A DNA stretch of 64,000 nt from an uncultured Sphingomonas sp. (lineage in GTDB: Bacteria; Pseudomonadota; Alphaproteobacteria; Sphingomonadales; Sphingomonadaceae), in contig CAJYIX010000004.1 of the NCBI GenBank assembly GCA_913775315.1, positions 1 through 64,000 on the forward strand, in the 5' to 3' direction. The notes below the pieces were generated by a model that made no database searches, had not been told where the DNA came from, and saw nothing but the letters and a program-made list of their open reading frames with translations. A program made the position numbers and the translations under genes. This document shows, piece by piece, positions 1-8,644 of this stretch; within the stretch, counting starts at the first letter, position 1; each line of letters begins with the position of its first letter.

Positions 1-146
1 TGTGCCATCAGCGCCATGCCGCGATGCGCGCCGATACGCAGTTCGTTGCCCCCCGACACGATCAGCAGCCCGCGGGTCGACGGTGCCCGGTCGAGCGTGC
101 CGACCAGCGCATCGCCTGCGCAGGAAAAGGCGATCAGTTCGCGCAA
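1..146 (-). CDS. Exosortase A-associated hydrolase 1, 5' part only
   Basis: This is the first 48 or so codons of a minus-strand gene cut by the window edge. The peptide begins LRELIAFSCAGDALVGTLD and continues into a GGNELRIGAHRG segment. That N-terminus is typical of the alpha/beta hydrolase called 'hydrolase 1, exosortase A system-associated', and the gene order supports it. The start proposed is a TTG overlapping the TGA of the upstream hydrolase gene (11-bp overlap), which implies translational coupling. No ATG or GTG is better placed. The exact biochemical role of these hydrolases in the PEP-CTERM/exopolysaccharide locus is not established. Identity rests on a short peptide plus context. 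Confidence 0.65.
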   Translation of the reverse strand, partial: MRELIAFSCAGDALVGTLDRAPSTRGLLIVSGGNELRIGAHRGMALMA

Positions 147-802
147 CTCTTTACCCAGTCGGCAAGGTCGGCGGCGAGTTCGCGCGCCATCGCGGGGTTG
201 TTGTCGGGTTCGGCCCGGCGCCAGAGCGGGCGGGCGACGATCTTGCGATCCGCAGGCGCCGCGTCGGTGTCGAGGCGGAGGGTGCGCAGCCCCGGCCCGG
301 CATAGGGCGCGGCGCCCTGGAGATCGGCAAGCATCGCGCGGGATATGAGATTGCCCGCCAGCTCGACCGGCGGGCCGTCGCCGACGATCGCCTTGGCATC
401 GAACGCCTCGCCCGATTCCTTTGCCGCCGCTTGCCGCCCGCGGACCATGTCGCGGACGAGGGCGGCGCCAGTGACGGGGGCGAAGTGCCAGCGCGACTGG
501 CAATTGGCGCGACCGTCATACAGCGTGCCGCCGCGCATCGCGGCGATGTGGACGCGCGCGCCCTCTCGCGTGAGCTTCTCCTCCGCCGCGGCGAAGGCGT
601 CGCGCCAGTCGTCGAGCGCGGCATCCTCGGTCACGCGCAGGCTCTCGCCCTGACCTGGCATGTCGGGCAGCGCCGCACCGATGCCATGGTCGCCGAGCGC
701 GCGCAGCAGCGTGACGAAGAACGCGCGGAGCCGATTGGCTTCCTCGAACGGCGGCATCGCCGCGAGCACAACCTCGCGCGACTGCGGCCCGAAGCGCAGC
801 AT
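134..802 (-). CDS. Exosortase A-associated hydrolase 2-like protein
   Basis: A 222-residue alpha/beta-hydrolase-like protein with an early AAMPPFEEANRLRA segment and ALPDMPGQGES, the usual oxyanion and strand-4 region of such hydrolases. At the place where a Ser nucleophile (GxSxG) is expected the sequence reads AAMRGG, so the classical catalytic serine appears to be missing; I treat it as hydrolase-fold with unproven activity. It sits between an acyl carrier protein gene and hydrolase 1, the order seen in exosortase A loci. The ATG at 802 is the first conventional start. The frame is open further upstream (LIDDYAWAGGREP) but offers only a CTG, so the N-terminus may be somewhat longer. Confidence 0.7.
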   Translation of the reverse strand: MLRFGPQSREVVLAAMPPFEEANRLRAFFVTLLRALGDHGIGAALPDMPGQGESLRVTEDAALDDWRDAFAAAEEKLTREGARVHIAAMRGGTLYDGRANCQSRWHFAPVTGAALVRDMVRGRQAAAKESGEAFDAKAIVGDGPPVELAGNLISRAMLADLQGAAPYAGPGLRTLRLDTDAAPADRKIVARPLWRRAEPDNNPAMARELAADLADWVKSCAN

Positions 803-837
803 CGGCTCGCGCCCGCCGGCCCAGGCATAGTCGTCGA

Positions 838-1110
838 TCAGGACGAAACCTTGCCCACCGCGAAGCGGGTGAGCGAGCCGAAGGTCTCGAGCGTGTCTCC
901 GTCGATATCGTCATCGTCGATGACGATGCCGAGCCGATCCTCAAGCTCGGTCAGGACGCCCGCGACCGCCATCGAATCGAGTTCGGGCAGCGCGCCGAAC
1001 AGCGGCGTCGTGGGATCGAAGCCTTCGACCTGTGCGTCGGACAGGCCGAGCACGTCGCGCAGGACGGCGCGGACGGTCGCCTCGATCTCACCATGCTGTT
1101 CGGAAATCAT
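838..1110 (-). CDS. Acyl carrier protein of the exosortase A-associated cluster
   Basis: A 90-residue acidic helical protein with the phosphopantetheine attachment signature ELDSMAV, Ser46 being the predicted carrier residue, and an acidic helix III (EDRLGIVIDDDDI). It would hold an acyl group as a thioester on 4'-phosphopantetheine. The gene overlaps the end of the GNAT gene upstream by 4 bp and precedes the hydrolase-2-like gene, so these genes probably form one transcript. With the AMP-forming ligase encoded divergently, it plausibly forms a ligase/carrier pair. Family assignment is secure; the acyl substrate is unknown. Confidence 0.85.
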   Translation of the reverse strand: MISEQHGEIEATVRAVLRDVLGLSDAQVEGFDPTTPLFGALPELDSMAVAGVLTELEDRLGIVIDDDDIDGDTLETFGSLTRFAVGKVSS

Positions 1111-2120
1111 GCACTATCCCCAGATCGTTTTGCGCGCGCGTAGCGGCCTGTCGCGCCGCGGACAAGCGTCGCCGCGATCATCAGGAGGCCGATCGGGTGG
1201 CGCGGGTTCGATGCCTCGATCCGCCAGAGCGGATGGGGCGTGTCCATCCAGTCGGCCTTGTAGGGCTGATCGCCGGTGCCGTAGTCGATCAGCGCGGGGG
1301 CGTCGCGTTCGATCACATGCGCGAACATCGCGTGGCTGAGGATCGAGCCGGGCGACAGCGCCTTGGCATCCTCGCGGTAAGCGAGCTTGTGGATCGTGGC
1401 GCGGCCGTTCTCGACGGTCCAGAGCTGCGCCGCGAGCGGTTGTCCGTCCTTCGACGCGATGCCGAGGCGGAGCGTGCCGGCGGCGCCCTCCGCCTCCGCC
1501 ATCGAGCGCAGGAACGGCCATGATCCTTCCTCGCCTTTCCAACTGGCTGCGTAGATTTCCTCATACGCTTTCCAGGCGTCGGCATCGAATGCGCGGTGGA
1601 TGGCAATGTCGAGCTTGGCTTTTTTGCCCTTGCGCTCGACGGTCGAGCGCAGCTTGCCGGGGCGTGCGGCCCAGAAGGCGGCGAAGTCGGTGCCGGGGGC
1701 GATACGCCAATTGACGCTCATCGGCGTCACAGACACGCGCCAGCCGGCGTCCCGAAAGGCTTCCGCCAGTGCCTCGGGTGCCTCGATCGGCGACAGCTCG
1801 ACATGGCCGATGCCCCTGAGCGCGCCGGGCAGCGCCGCGAGCGGGGCCTCGCCCGTCGTCACCGCGTCGAAGGCCAGCGTGTACCAGCTTGCCAGCGCCC
1901 GTGCCCGCGCGCCGCGGCGGGAGAGGAAGAGCCATGCCGAGCCCTTGTGGTTGCGTGCCCGCACGACCAGCGGCGTGCCGGGGGGTGGGCAATGCGCCGT
2001 CGTCCGTGCGAACCAGTCCAGCCGGTCGTACAGGCGCGGCTGGCGGGCGCGGTTGAGCGCGCCGCCCGCATCGCGCGCGACTGCCTTCAGATCGGTGAAA
2101 AGAGCGCAATCGGCGCGCAC
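1107..2120 (-). CDS. GNAT/FemAB-like acyltransferase, exosortase cluster
   Basis: A 337-residue protein whose second half has the layout of the Acetyltransf_6/FemAB type of GNAT fold: a KLRSTVERKGKKAK stretch, EEIYAASWKGEEGSWPFL, and a late YGTGDQPYKADWM segment. Such proteins are common next to exosortase and exopolysaccharide genes. The start is a GTG at 2120 preceded by GAGGGG with good spacing; no in-frame ATG fits. The stop overlaps the ACP start. Only about 50 bp separate this start from the divergent ligase gene, so both promoters must lie in a compact shared region. The acyl donor and acceptor are unknown. Confidence 0.75.
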   Translation of the reverse strand: MRADCALFTDLKAVARDAGGALNRARQPRLYDRLDWFARTTAHCPPPGTPLVVRARNHKGSAWLFLSRRGARARALASWYTLAFDAVTTGEAPLAALPGALRGIGHVELSPIEAPEALAEAFRDAGWRVSVTPMSVNWRIAPGTDFAAFWAARPGKLRSTVERKGKKAKLDIAIHRAFDADAWKAYEEIYAASWKGEEGSWPFLRSMAEAEGAAGTLRLGIASKDGQPLAAQLWTVENGRATIHKLAYREDAKALSPGSILSHAMFAHVIERDAPALIDYGTGDQPYKADWMDTPHPLWRIEASNPRHPIGLLMIAATLVRGATGRYARAKRSGDSA

Positions 2121-2171
2121 GCGGCCCCTCGTAATCGGCTTGTTTACCGTGCAGGCTTATGGCCGGCACCG

Positions 2172-3686
2172 ATGAGCATCCCGTTAAACCCCGATCCGCG
2201 CCCGCTCGACCATCTCACGACGGTGGGCGCGGCCGATGCGCCCGCACTGGCCGACAAGGGCGGCAGCTGGACCTATGCCGAGCTGGAAAGCGCGGTCGGC
2301 GCGGCGGCGGCGTGGCTGGCGGATCAGGGACTGGCGCCGGGCGACCGCGTGGCGAGCTGGCTCGCCAAGACGCGCGCGGCCTGCATCCTGCCGCTGGCGG
2401 CGGTGCGTGCGGGGCTGGTGCATGTGCCGATCAACCCGCTGCTGAAGCGTGCGCAGGTGGCGCATATCCTGTCCGACAGCGGCGCGCGGCTGTTGATCGC
2501 GGGCGGGCCGCGGCTGGCGACGCTGGAAGCCGGGGACGTGCCCGACGAGTGCCGCACGGTCGAGGAGAGCGAATTGCCGCTGGCGGGCGGGGGGCTGCCG
2601 CCATCGGATGCAGATCCTCAGTCGCTGGCGGCGATCCTCTATACCTCGGGCTCGACGGGGCGGCCGAAGGGGGTGATGTTGAGCCATGCCAACCTCTGGC
2701 TCGGTGCGATCAGTGTCGCGCATTACCTTGAGATCATGCCCGAAGATCGCGTGCTCGGCGTGCTGCCCTTGAGCTTCGATTATGGGCAGAACCAGTTGCT
2801 TTCGTCCTGGGCGGCGGGCGCGTCGGTGATCCCGCTCGACTATCTGACCGCGCGCGATGTCTTGAAGGCGGTGGAGCGGTTCGGGGCGACCAGCCTGGCC
2901 GGCGTGCCGCCACTGTGGGTGCAGTTGCTCGATGCCGACTGGCCGGTGGAGACGGCGGCGCGGCTGAAGCGGCTTACCAATTCGGGCGGCGCGCTGACGC
3001 CGCGGCTGGTGCGGGGGCTGCGGGAGCGGTTCCCGGCGGCACGGCTGTTTCCGATGTACGGCCTGACCGAGGCGTTCCGGTCGACCTATCTCGATCCCGA
3101 CCTGGTCGACGCGCACCCGGACTCGATTGGTCGCGCGATTCCCTTTGCCGAGGTCTCGGTGGTGCGCCCGGACGGCAGCCGCGCCGACCCCGACGAGCCC
3201 GGCGAACTCGTCCATGCCGGGCCGCTGGTCGCGCAAGGCTATTGGCAGGACCCGGAGCGGACGGCGATCCGCTTCAAACCCGCGCCTACGTTCTCGGCCT
3301 ATCCGGGCATGGCGGTGTGGTCGGGGGATACCGTCGTTGCCGACGGCGAAGGCCTGCTCCGCTTCGTCGGGCGCGACGACGAGATGATCAAGTCGAGCGG
3401 CAACCGCATCAGCCCGACCGAGGTCGAGGAAGCCGTGCTGGCGGGCGGCGAGGCGGGGGAGGCAGTGGCGCTGGGCGTCCCCGACGAGCGGCTGGGACAG
3501 GCGATCGTCGTTGTCGTGAGCGCGAGGGGTGACGCGGCAGAAGCCGAGGTACGGTTGCGCGAGCGGCTGAAGCGCGAGTTGCCGGGGTTCATGCAGCCGC
3601 ATCGTTATGTCTGGCGCGATGCGCTGCCGCGCAATGCCAACGGCAAGCTCGACCGATCGGGGCTGAAGGCGGAGGTGCTGTCATGA
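2172..3686 (+). CDS. Acyl-CoA ligase (AMP-forming), exosortase A system-associated
   Basis: A 504-residue ANL-superfamily adenylating enzyme. The P-loop-like core motif LYTSGSTGRPKGVMLSH lies near residues 155-171, the A5 motif YGLTEAF near 296, and the C-terminal hinge GRDDEMIKSSGNRISPTEVE is present with the catalytic Lys region NANGKLDR close to the end. The enzyme activates a carboxylic acid with ATP for transfer to CoA or a carrier protein. It overlaps the following decarboxylase by 4 bp (ATGA). This pair is the recognised ligase/PLP-decarboxylase pair of exosortase A loci. The start is the ATG at 2172; the frame is open upstream but there overlaps the divergent gene. Confidence 0.87.
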   Translation: MSIPLNPDPRPLDHLTTVGAADAPALADKGGSWTYAELESAVGAAAAWLADQGLAPGDRVASWLAKTRAACILPLAAVRAGLVHVPINPLLKRAQVAHILSDSGARLLIAGGPRLATLEAGDVPDECRTVEESELPLAGGGLPPSDADPQSLAAILYTSGSTGRPKGVMLSHANLWLGAISVAHYLEIMPEDRVLGVLPLSFDYGQNQLLSSWAAGASVIPLDYLTARDVLKAVERFGATSLAGVPPLWVQLLDADWPVETAARLKRLTNSGGALTPRLVRGLRERFPAARLFPMYGLTEAFRSTYLDPDLVDAHPDSIGRAIPFAEVSVVRPDGSRADPDEPGELVHAGPLVAQGYWQDPERTAIRFKPAPTFSAYPGMAVWSGDTVVADGEGLLRFVGRDDEMIKSSGNRISPTEVEEAVLAGGEAGEAVALGVPDERLGQAIVVVVSARGDAAEAEVRLRERLKRELPGFMQPHRYVWRDALPRNANGKLDRSGLKAEVLS

Positions 3687-4894
3687 AGCCGATGGGACCG
3701 ATTCCGCCGCATTTCGCCGGACATGAAACGCTGACGATCGCGGGCCATGACGCCGAGCACTGGATCGCGGAGGCCGGCGACACGCCGCTGTTCGTCTATG
3801 ACATGGGCGAGGTGCGCGCACGGCTGGCGCGGCTGCGCACGGCGATGCCCGATCGGCTCGACATTCACTATGCGATCAAAGCCAACCCGCACCCTGAGGT
3901 GCTCGCGGCGATCGCGCCGCTGGTCGACGGGTTCGACCTCGCCTCGGGCGGGGAACTGGTCAAGGCGCTGGCGGTCAAGGATGCCGCGGTCGTCAGCTTC
4001 GCTGGGCCGGGCAAGCGCGACGACGAGCTCGAACTGGCGATCCGCGAGGGCGCGACACTGAACCTCGAGTCCGAGGGCGAAGCGCGGCGCGCGCTGGCGA
4101 TCGGCGAGCGACTGGGCAGGCGGCCGCGGCTGGCGGTGCGGGTCAATCCCGACTTCGACCTCAAGGGGTCGGGGATGAAGATGGGCGGGCGGGCGTCGCC
4201 CTTCGGCGTCGATGCCACGCGGGTGCCGGCACTGGTGCGTGAAATCGTCGCGAGCGGGGCCGACTGGCGCGGCTTCCACATCTATGCCGGGTCGCAGGCG
4301 CTGTCGGCCGCGGCGATCATCGAGACACAGGCGGCGACCGTGGCGCTCGCGCGGCGCTTGTCCGACGAGGCGGGGGCGGCGGCTCGCCATGTCAACCTCG
4401 GCGGCGGCTTCGGCATTCCCTATTTCGCGGGTGATGAACCCGTCGATGTGGAGGCGGTTGGGGCTGCGCTGGCCGAGACGCTGGATCGCGACGGGGCGGC
4501 GGACACGCAATATGCGATCGAGCTCGGCCGGTGGATCGTGGGCGAGTGCGGCGTTTATCTGACCCGCGTCGTCGACGTGAAGGAGAGCCAGGGCGAGCGC
4601 TTCGTCGTGGTCGACGGGGGCATGCATCACCAGCTTGCCGCCAGCGGCAATTTCGGGACGGTGGTGCGGCGCAATTACCCGATCGCGGTCGCGGGGCGCA
4701 TGACGGGCGAGCTTGCCGAAGTGTCGGTAGTGGGCAGCCTGTGCACCCCACTCGATCGGCTCGGCGACAAGGTGGGGTTGCCCGCGGTCGAGGTCGGCGA
4801 CGTGATCGCGGTGTTCCTGGCGGGGGCGTACGGCTTCACGGCGAGCCCGGGGCTGTTCCTGGGGCACCCGGCGGCGCGGGAGCTGGTGGTGTAG
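3683..4894 (+). CDS. Pyridoxal-dependent decarboxylase, exosortase A system-associated
   Basis: A 403-residue fold-type III PLP enzyme of the LysA/ornithine decarboxylase family. The PLP Schiff-base lysine is Lys66 in HYAIKANPHPE. The glycine-rich phosphate loop appears as HVNLGGGFGIP, and the active-site cysteine motif as GSLCTPLD near residue 354, before a C-terminal YGFTASPGLFLGHP. Members of this subfamily accompany exosortase A; the amino-acid substrate is not established. It is the last gene of the plus-strand pair and starts inside the ligase stop codon, so translation is likely coupled. Confidence 0.87.
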   Translation: MKPMGPIPPHFAGHETLTIAGHDAEHWIAEAGDTPLFVYDMGEVRARLARLRTAMPDRLDIHYAIKANPHPEVLAAIAPLVDGFDLASGGELVKALAVKDAAVVSFAGPGKRDDELELAIREGATLNLESEGEARRALAIGERLGRRPRLAVRVNPDFDLKGSGMKMGGRASPFGVDATRVPALVREIVASGADWRGFHIYAGSQALSAAAIIETQAATVALARRLSDEAGAAARHVNLGGGFGIPYFAGDEPVDVEAVGAALAETLDRDGAADTQYAIELGRWIVGECGVYLTRVVDVKESQGERFVVVDGGMHHQLAASGNFGTVVRRNYPIAVAGRMTGELAEVSVVGSLCTPLDRLGDKVGLPAVEVGDVIAVFLAGAYGFTASPGLFLGHPAARELVV

Positions 4895-4947
4895 TCGGGG
4901 TCAAAAGCGTAACTTAGGTCCCTCGATCTGATCGTGACTTCAGCTTT

Positions 4948-5121
4948 CTACTTCACGGCTCGAACGATGGTTGCCACCGCTTTGGCAAATTTTGGCGTCT
5001 GACGGGCAAGGTTCTGAGCAAGCCTTATTGCCGTCTTTTGACTTTCGGCGTTAACCGTGACCCACCTTGCAACTTTCCCAGCGCCTTTAGCGGCCTCAAT
5101 TAGAACCTTAAAGGTGGTCAT
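4948..5121 (-). CDS. Small hypothetical protein (57 aa) in an AT-richer islet
   Basis: A short reading frame too small for most gene callers. ATG at 5121 is preceded by a purine-rich AGGGGA element about 6 bases upstream, and the frame ends in TAG. The product is basic and helical: it begins MTTFKVLIEAAKGAGKVAR, has a central VNAESQKTAIRLAQNLAR, and ends KFAKAVATIVRAVK, with many Lys/Arg and no Cys. The surrounding ~320 bp are clearly richer in A+T than the flanking genes and use codons such as ATA and AGG that neighbours avoid, suggesting horizontally acquired DNA or a relic. I recognise no family. An alternative is that the region is non-coding. Confidence 0.5.
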   Translation of the reverse strand: MTTFKVLIEAAKGAGKVARWVTVNAESQKTAIRLAQNLARQTPKFAKAVATIVRAVK

Positions 5122-5226
5122 CCAAATCCCCTAGGAGGCGAGTGTTCGTTCTCAAGATAGTAGCAAGCCCACATGTTCAGCAACCCTAGTTTAATAAACG
5201 AGTGAATTTGGCTTCCTTGGGAAGTG

Positions 5227-7101
5227 TCACCCCTTCCCCGACGCCCGCCGCCACGCTGCCTGTACCCGGTCGTTGAGCCCCATTACCGCATTGCCGCCGA
5301 TCAGCCGCAGCCGCGGCTGCGGCTTGTCGTCGAGTTCCAGCCCCTGCGCCTGCATCGTCCACAGGCGGCGGAACTCGCCGTCCTCGCGCATCAAAAGGTG
5401 CTGCGGCGCGCCGTCCTCGACGATGCGGCCGCGCTCGACCACCAGCACGCGGTCGAACTCGGCGATGGTCGACAGCCGGTGCGCGACGGCGAGGACGGTG
5501 CGCCCGACCATCAGCCGCTCCAGCCCCGCCTGCACCGCCAGTTCGGATTCAGTGTCGAGCGCCGAGGTCGCCTCGTCCAGCAGGACGATCCGCGCATCCT
5601 TCAGGAACGCGCGCGCGATGCCGATCCGCTGGCGCTGGCCACCCGACAGAGAGGTGCCGCGCTCGCCGACGATGCTGTCGTAACCCTCGGGCAGGTCGGC
5701 GATGAAGTCCGCGCAGCCCGCCGCCGCCGCCGCGCGACGCACGTCTTCGTCGCTCGCATTCGGGCGGGCGAAGCGGATATTCTCCATGACGCTGCGGTGG
5801 AAGAGCAGCACCTCCTGCGGCACCATCGCGATCGCCTGGTTGAGGCTTTCCTGCGTGACGCCCGCCGCCGGCTGGCCATCGATCAGCACGCGGCCCGACT
5901 GCGCGTCGTAGAAGCGCTGGACGAGCTGGAGGATCGACGACTTGCCCGCGCCCGAGGGGCCGACGATGCCGACCTTCTGCCCCGCGGGCACGTCGAAGCT
6001 CAGGTCATGGAGGATCGGCCGCGCCTTGTCATAGCCGAAGCTCACCCCCTCGAACCGCACCGTGCCGGCGCCCGGCACCAATGCGGGCGCATCGGGGGCG
6101 TCGGTCAGGGTATGGGGCACGCCGACGATTTCCAGCGTCTCGTCCAGATAGCTGAACTGCTGGCTGGTATCGATCAGCGCCATCGCAAGGTCGCGCGCGC
6201 CGTGGAGCATGCGGAAGGTGAGCGTCGTGATGACCACCACGTCGCCCGTCGTCACCGCCCCCGCCGACCAGCGGCCGATCGCCCAGATCAGCGTCCCCGC
6301 GACCATCGCCGCCATCGCGATGTCGTAGAGCCCGCGCACCCGCTCGACGAAGAACCAGCCCTTGCGCTGCGCCTTCGCCTCGTCCTCGAGGATGCCGCCG
6401 AGGCGGTCGAGCTCGCGCCGGCGCGCGGCGAACGCCTTGAGCACCCAGATATTGCCGATCAGGTCGACCAGCTCGCCGCCGACCACGCCCGCCTTTTGCG
6501 CAAAGGCGCGGTGGTGGACATGGCCCTTCAGCCCGTGCCGCACGAGGATCGCGGTAACGGCGAGGAAGATGAGACCCAGCACCGCCGCCATCCGCGCATC
6601 GATCGTGAAGAAGATGATGAGCGCCCCGACGAACGCGACGATCGGCGGCGTCACCTCCATCACCAGCCGATGGACGAGCGCACCGAAATTACCCGCAAGC
6701 GACCCGATCCGGTGGCCGAGCGAGCCGGCGCGCTGCTGCTGGAAGAAGGGCATCTGGTGCCCGGTCAGATAGTCGAACATGTCGAGCCGGATCTGGATGC
6801 CCGACTTGACGGTGAGGTGGCCGAGCAGGAAGGCGGCGGCGCGCTGGAGCAGGCTTTCGGCGACGACCAGGCCGATGAACAGCGCGAGGCTGGCATAGAC
6901 GAGGCTGAGCGCCGAGCGCATCGTCATCGCGTCGACGAGCAGCTTCATCGCATATTGCGTGCCGATCGACCCCGCGCTCGCCGCCACGACGATCAGGCCG
7001 AGGAGCAGGAAGCTCCACGGCCGCTCGGCGAGATAGTGCAGCAGGAACCGCGCGGGACTGTGGAGGAAACGCAAGGCGTTCGATCCTTTGGACGTTCGCA
7101 T
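5227..7101 (-). CDS. ABC exporter, fused permease and ATPase
   Basis: A half-size ABC exporter of about 625 residues. An N-terminal membrane domain of roughly six helices begins near FLLHYLAERPWSFLLLG. It is followed by a nucleotide-binding domain with Walker A GPSGAGKSS near residue 385, Q-loop MVPQEVLLF, signature LSGGQRQRIGIARA near 485, and Walker B IVLLDEATSALD. The layout matches lipid, peptide or multidrug exporters (MsbA-like), which work as dimers; the substrate cannot be read from sequence. The start is ambiguous: ATGs at 7131, 7116 and 7101 are in frame and none has a clear ribosome-binding site. It is transcribed divergently from recA. Confidence 0.85.
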   Translation of the reverse strand: MRTSKGSNALRFLHSPARFLLHYLAERPWSFLLLGLIVVAASAGSIGTQYAMKLLVDAMTMRSALSLVYASLALFIGLVVAESLLQRAAAFLLGHLTVKSGIQIRLDMFDYLTGHQMPFFQQQRAGSLGHRIGSLAGNFGALVHRLVMEVTPPIVAFVGALIIFFTIDARMAAVLGLIFLAVTAILVRHGLKGHVHHRAFAQKAGVVGGELVDLIGNIWVLKAFAARRRELDRLGGILEDEAKAQRKGWFFVERVRGLYDIAMAAMVAGTLIWAIGRWSAGAVTTGDVVVITTLTFRMLHGARDLAMALIDTSQQFSYLDETLEIVGVPHTLTDAPDAPALVPGAGTVRFEGVSFGYDKARPILHDLSFDVPAGQKVGIVGPSGAGKSSILQLVQRFYDAQSGRVLIDGQPAAGVTQESLNQAIAMVPQEVLLFHRSVMENIRFARPNASDEDVRRAAAAAGCADFIADLPEGYDSIVGERGTSLSGGQRQRIGIARAFLKDARIVLLDEATSALDTESELAVQAGLERLMVGRTVLAVAHRLSTIAEFDRVLVVERGRIVEDGAPQHLLMREDGEFRRLWTMQAQGLELDDKPQPRLRLIGGNAVMGLNDRVQAAWRRASGKG

Positions 7102-7201
7102 CGTGGTGCGATGCAACATACGCCAACACATGAAAGCGCTTTTGGGTGCATCGGGCCAAATGCGCGGGGAGTCGTTACGCTGCCGACGCTACCGGGTTCT
7201 C

Positions 7202-7216
7202 GTTCCTCTCTTGTTC
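7202..7216 (+). promoter_or_regulatory. SOS (LexA) box upstream of recA
   Basis: A perfect GTTC-N7-GTTC direct repeat (GTTC 7202-7205, GTTC 7213-7216) lies about 77 bp upstream of the recA start. This is the LexA-binding consensus of alphaproteobacteria, so recA is probably LexA-repressed and induced by DNA damage. The site lies in the divergent region shared with the ABC exporter gene. Assignment is by consensus and position. Confidence 0.82.
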
Positions 7217-7292
7217 TCATTGAACGAATCGGGTACAGGGCGATGTGCGCGTTGAACCCCGCGCGCGGTTGCTCTAGCGAGGAAAGCGGAAA

Positions 7293-8366
7293 ATGGCAGC
7301 GCAGCTCAAGGTGATCGGGAACGACATGGCAACCGCGAATACGGACCGGCAGAAGGCGCTCGACGCCGCATTGGCGCAGATCGACCGGGCCTTCGGCAAG
7401 GGTTCCGCGATGCGGCTGGGGCAGAAGGAGACGATGCAGGTCGAGGCGATCTCGACCGGCTCGCTCGGGCTCGACATCGCGCTCGGCGTCGGCGGGCTGC
7501 CGCGCGGCCGCGTGATCGAAGTCTACGGCCCCGAAAGCTCGGGCAAGACGACGCTGGCGCTGCACTGCATCGCCGAGGCGCAGAAGATGGGTGGCACCGC
7601 CGCCTTCGTCGATGCCGAACACGCGCTCGACCCCGTCTATGCCAAGAAGCTGGGCGTCAACATCGACGAGCTGATCGTGTCGCAGCCGGATACCGGCGAG
7701 CAGGCGCTGGAGATCGTCGATACGCTGGTCCGATCGAACGCGATCGACGTGCTGGTGGTGGACTCGGTCGCCGCGCTGGTACCGCGCGCGGAGATCGAGG
7801 GCGAGATGGGCGACAGCCATGTCGGCCTTCAGGCGCGCCTCATGTCGCAGTCGCTGCGCAAGCTGACGGGCTCGATCAGCCGCTCGCGCTGCATGGTGAT
7901 CTTCATCAACCAGCTGCGCATGAAGATCGGCGTGATGTACGGCAACCCGGAGACGACGACGGGCGGTAATGCGTTGAAGTTCTACGCCTCGGTGCGCCTC
8001 GACATCCGTCGCACCGGCGCGATCAAGGATCGCGACGAGGTGACGGGCAACTCGACGCGCGTGAAGGTGGTCAAGAACAAGGTCGCCCCGCCGTTCAAGC
8101 AGGTCGAGTTCGACATCATGTACGGCGAGGGTATCTCGAAGATCGGCGAGATCCTCGACCTCGGCGTCAAGGCAGGCCTGGTCGAGAAATCGGGCGCGTG
8201 GTTCAGCTATGACAGCATCCGCATCGGCCAGGGTCGCGAAAACTCGAAGAACTTCCTGCGCGAGAATCCCGAAATCACCCAGCGCCTCGAAGCCGCGATC
8301 CGCGCGCGGACGGCGCAGGTAGCTGACGAACTGATGGTTGGCGAGGGGCCGGACGACGACGTCTGA
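7293..8366 (+). CDS. recA: Recombinase RecA
   Basis: A 357-residue RecA, the usual bacterial length. It carries Walker [10 protein letters not shown] near residues 80-88, the DNA-binding L1 region [13 protein letters not shown]2 with [20 protein letters not shown], the KASVR-like DIRR segment and an acidic C-terminus (EGPDDDV). RecA forms ATP-dependent filaments on single-stranded DNA for homologous recombination and promotes LexA self-cleavage. ATG 7293 has an AGGAAAG element upstream; a second in-frame ATG lies at 7326. An SOS box stands upstream and a strong terminator follows, so the gene is probably monocistronic. Confidence 0.98.
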   Translation: MAAQLKVIGNDMATANTDRQKALDAALAQIDRAFGKGSAMRLGQKETMQVEAISTGSLGLDIALGVGGLPRGRVIEVYGPESSGKTTLALHCIAEAQKMGGTAAFVDAEHALDPVYAKKLGVNIDELIVSQPDTGEQALEIVDTLVRSNAIDVLVVDSVAALVPRAEIEGEMGDSHVGLQARLMSQSLRKLTGSISRSRCMVIFINQLRMKIGVMYGNPETTTGGNALKFYASVRLDIRRTGAIKDRDEVTGNSTRVKVVKNKVAPPFKQVEFDIMYGEGISKIGEILDLGVKAGLVEKSGAWFSYDSIRIGQGRENSKNFLRENPEITQRLEAAIRARTAQVADELMVGEGPDDDV

Positions 8367-8398
8367 TCCCTGATCGCAGATCGACCGTCGGACGAAAA

Positions 8399-8429
8399 CC
8401 CCGCTGCGAGTGATCGCGGCGGGGTTTTT
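8399..8429 (+). terminator. Intrinsic terminator of recA
   Basis: An 11-bp stem (CCCCGCTGCGA paired with TCGCGGCGGGG, one G-U pair) closes a GTGA tetraloop and is followed directly by TTTTT, about 30 bases after the recA stop. This is a textbook rho-independent terminator on the plus strand. Confidence 0.9.
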
Positions 8430-8644
8430 CGTGGGTTCGCCAAGTGAGGTGTTGGCGGGCAGCGTCCAGCAATGCGGCTCCCCGCCGGTTGTTGGGTAAA
8501 GCGTGGGCGCACACCGCCCGGCACCGGCCAGTCGCCGATGCAGCCCACGATGACCGCGGGGTCGTCGCGGGGGCAGGGGGGCACGACCGCCGGTCCGTCC
8601 GTTGCCCTCGTGACCGGGTTCAGCTTCACGGCTCGATCGCCTAG

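Noticed and set aside
8444-8644. Short plus-strand frame in the recA-DUF1275 gap
   Set aside because: Arg/Ala-rich composition without motifs, and no ribosome-binding site. An opposite-strand frame here runs through the recA terminator. Neither looks like a gene.
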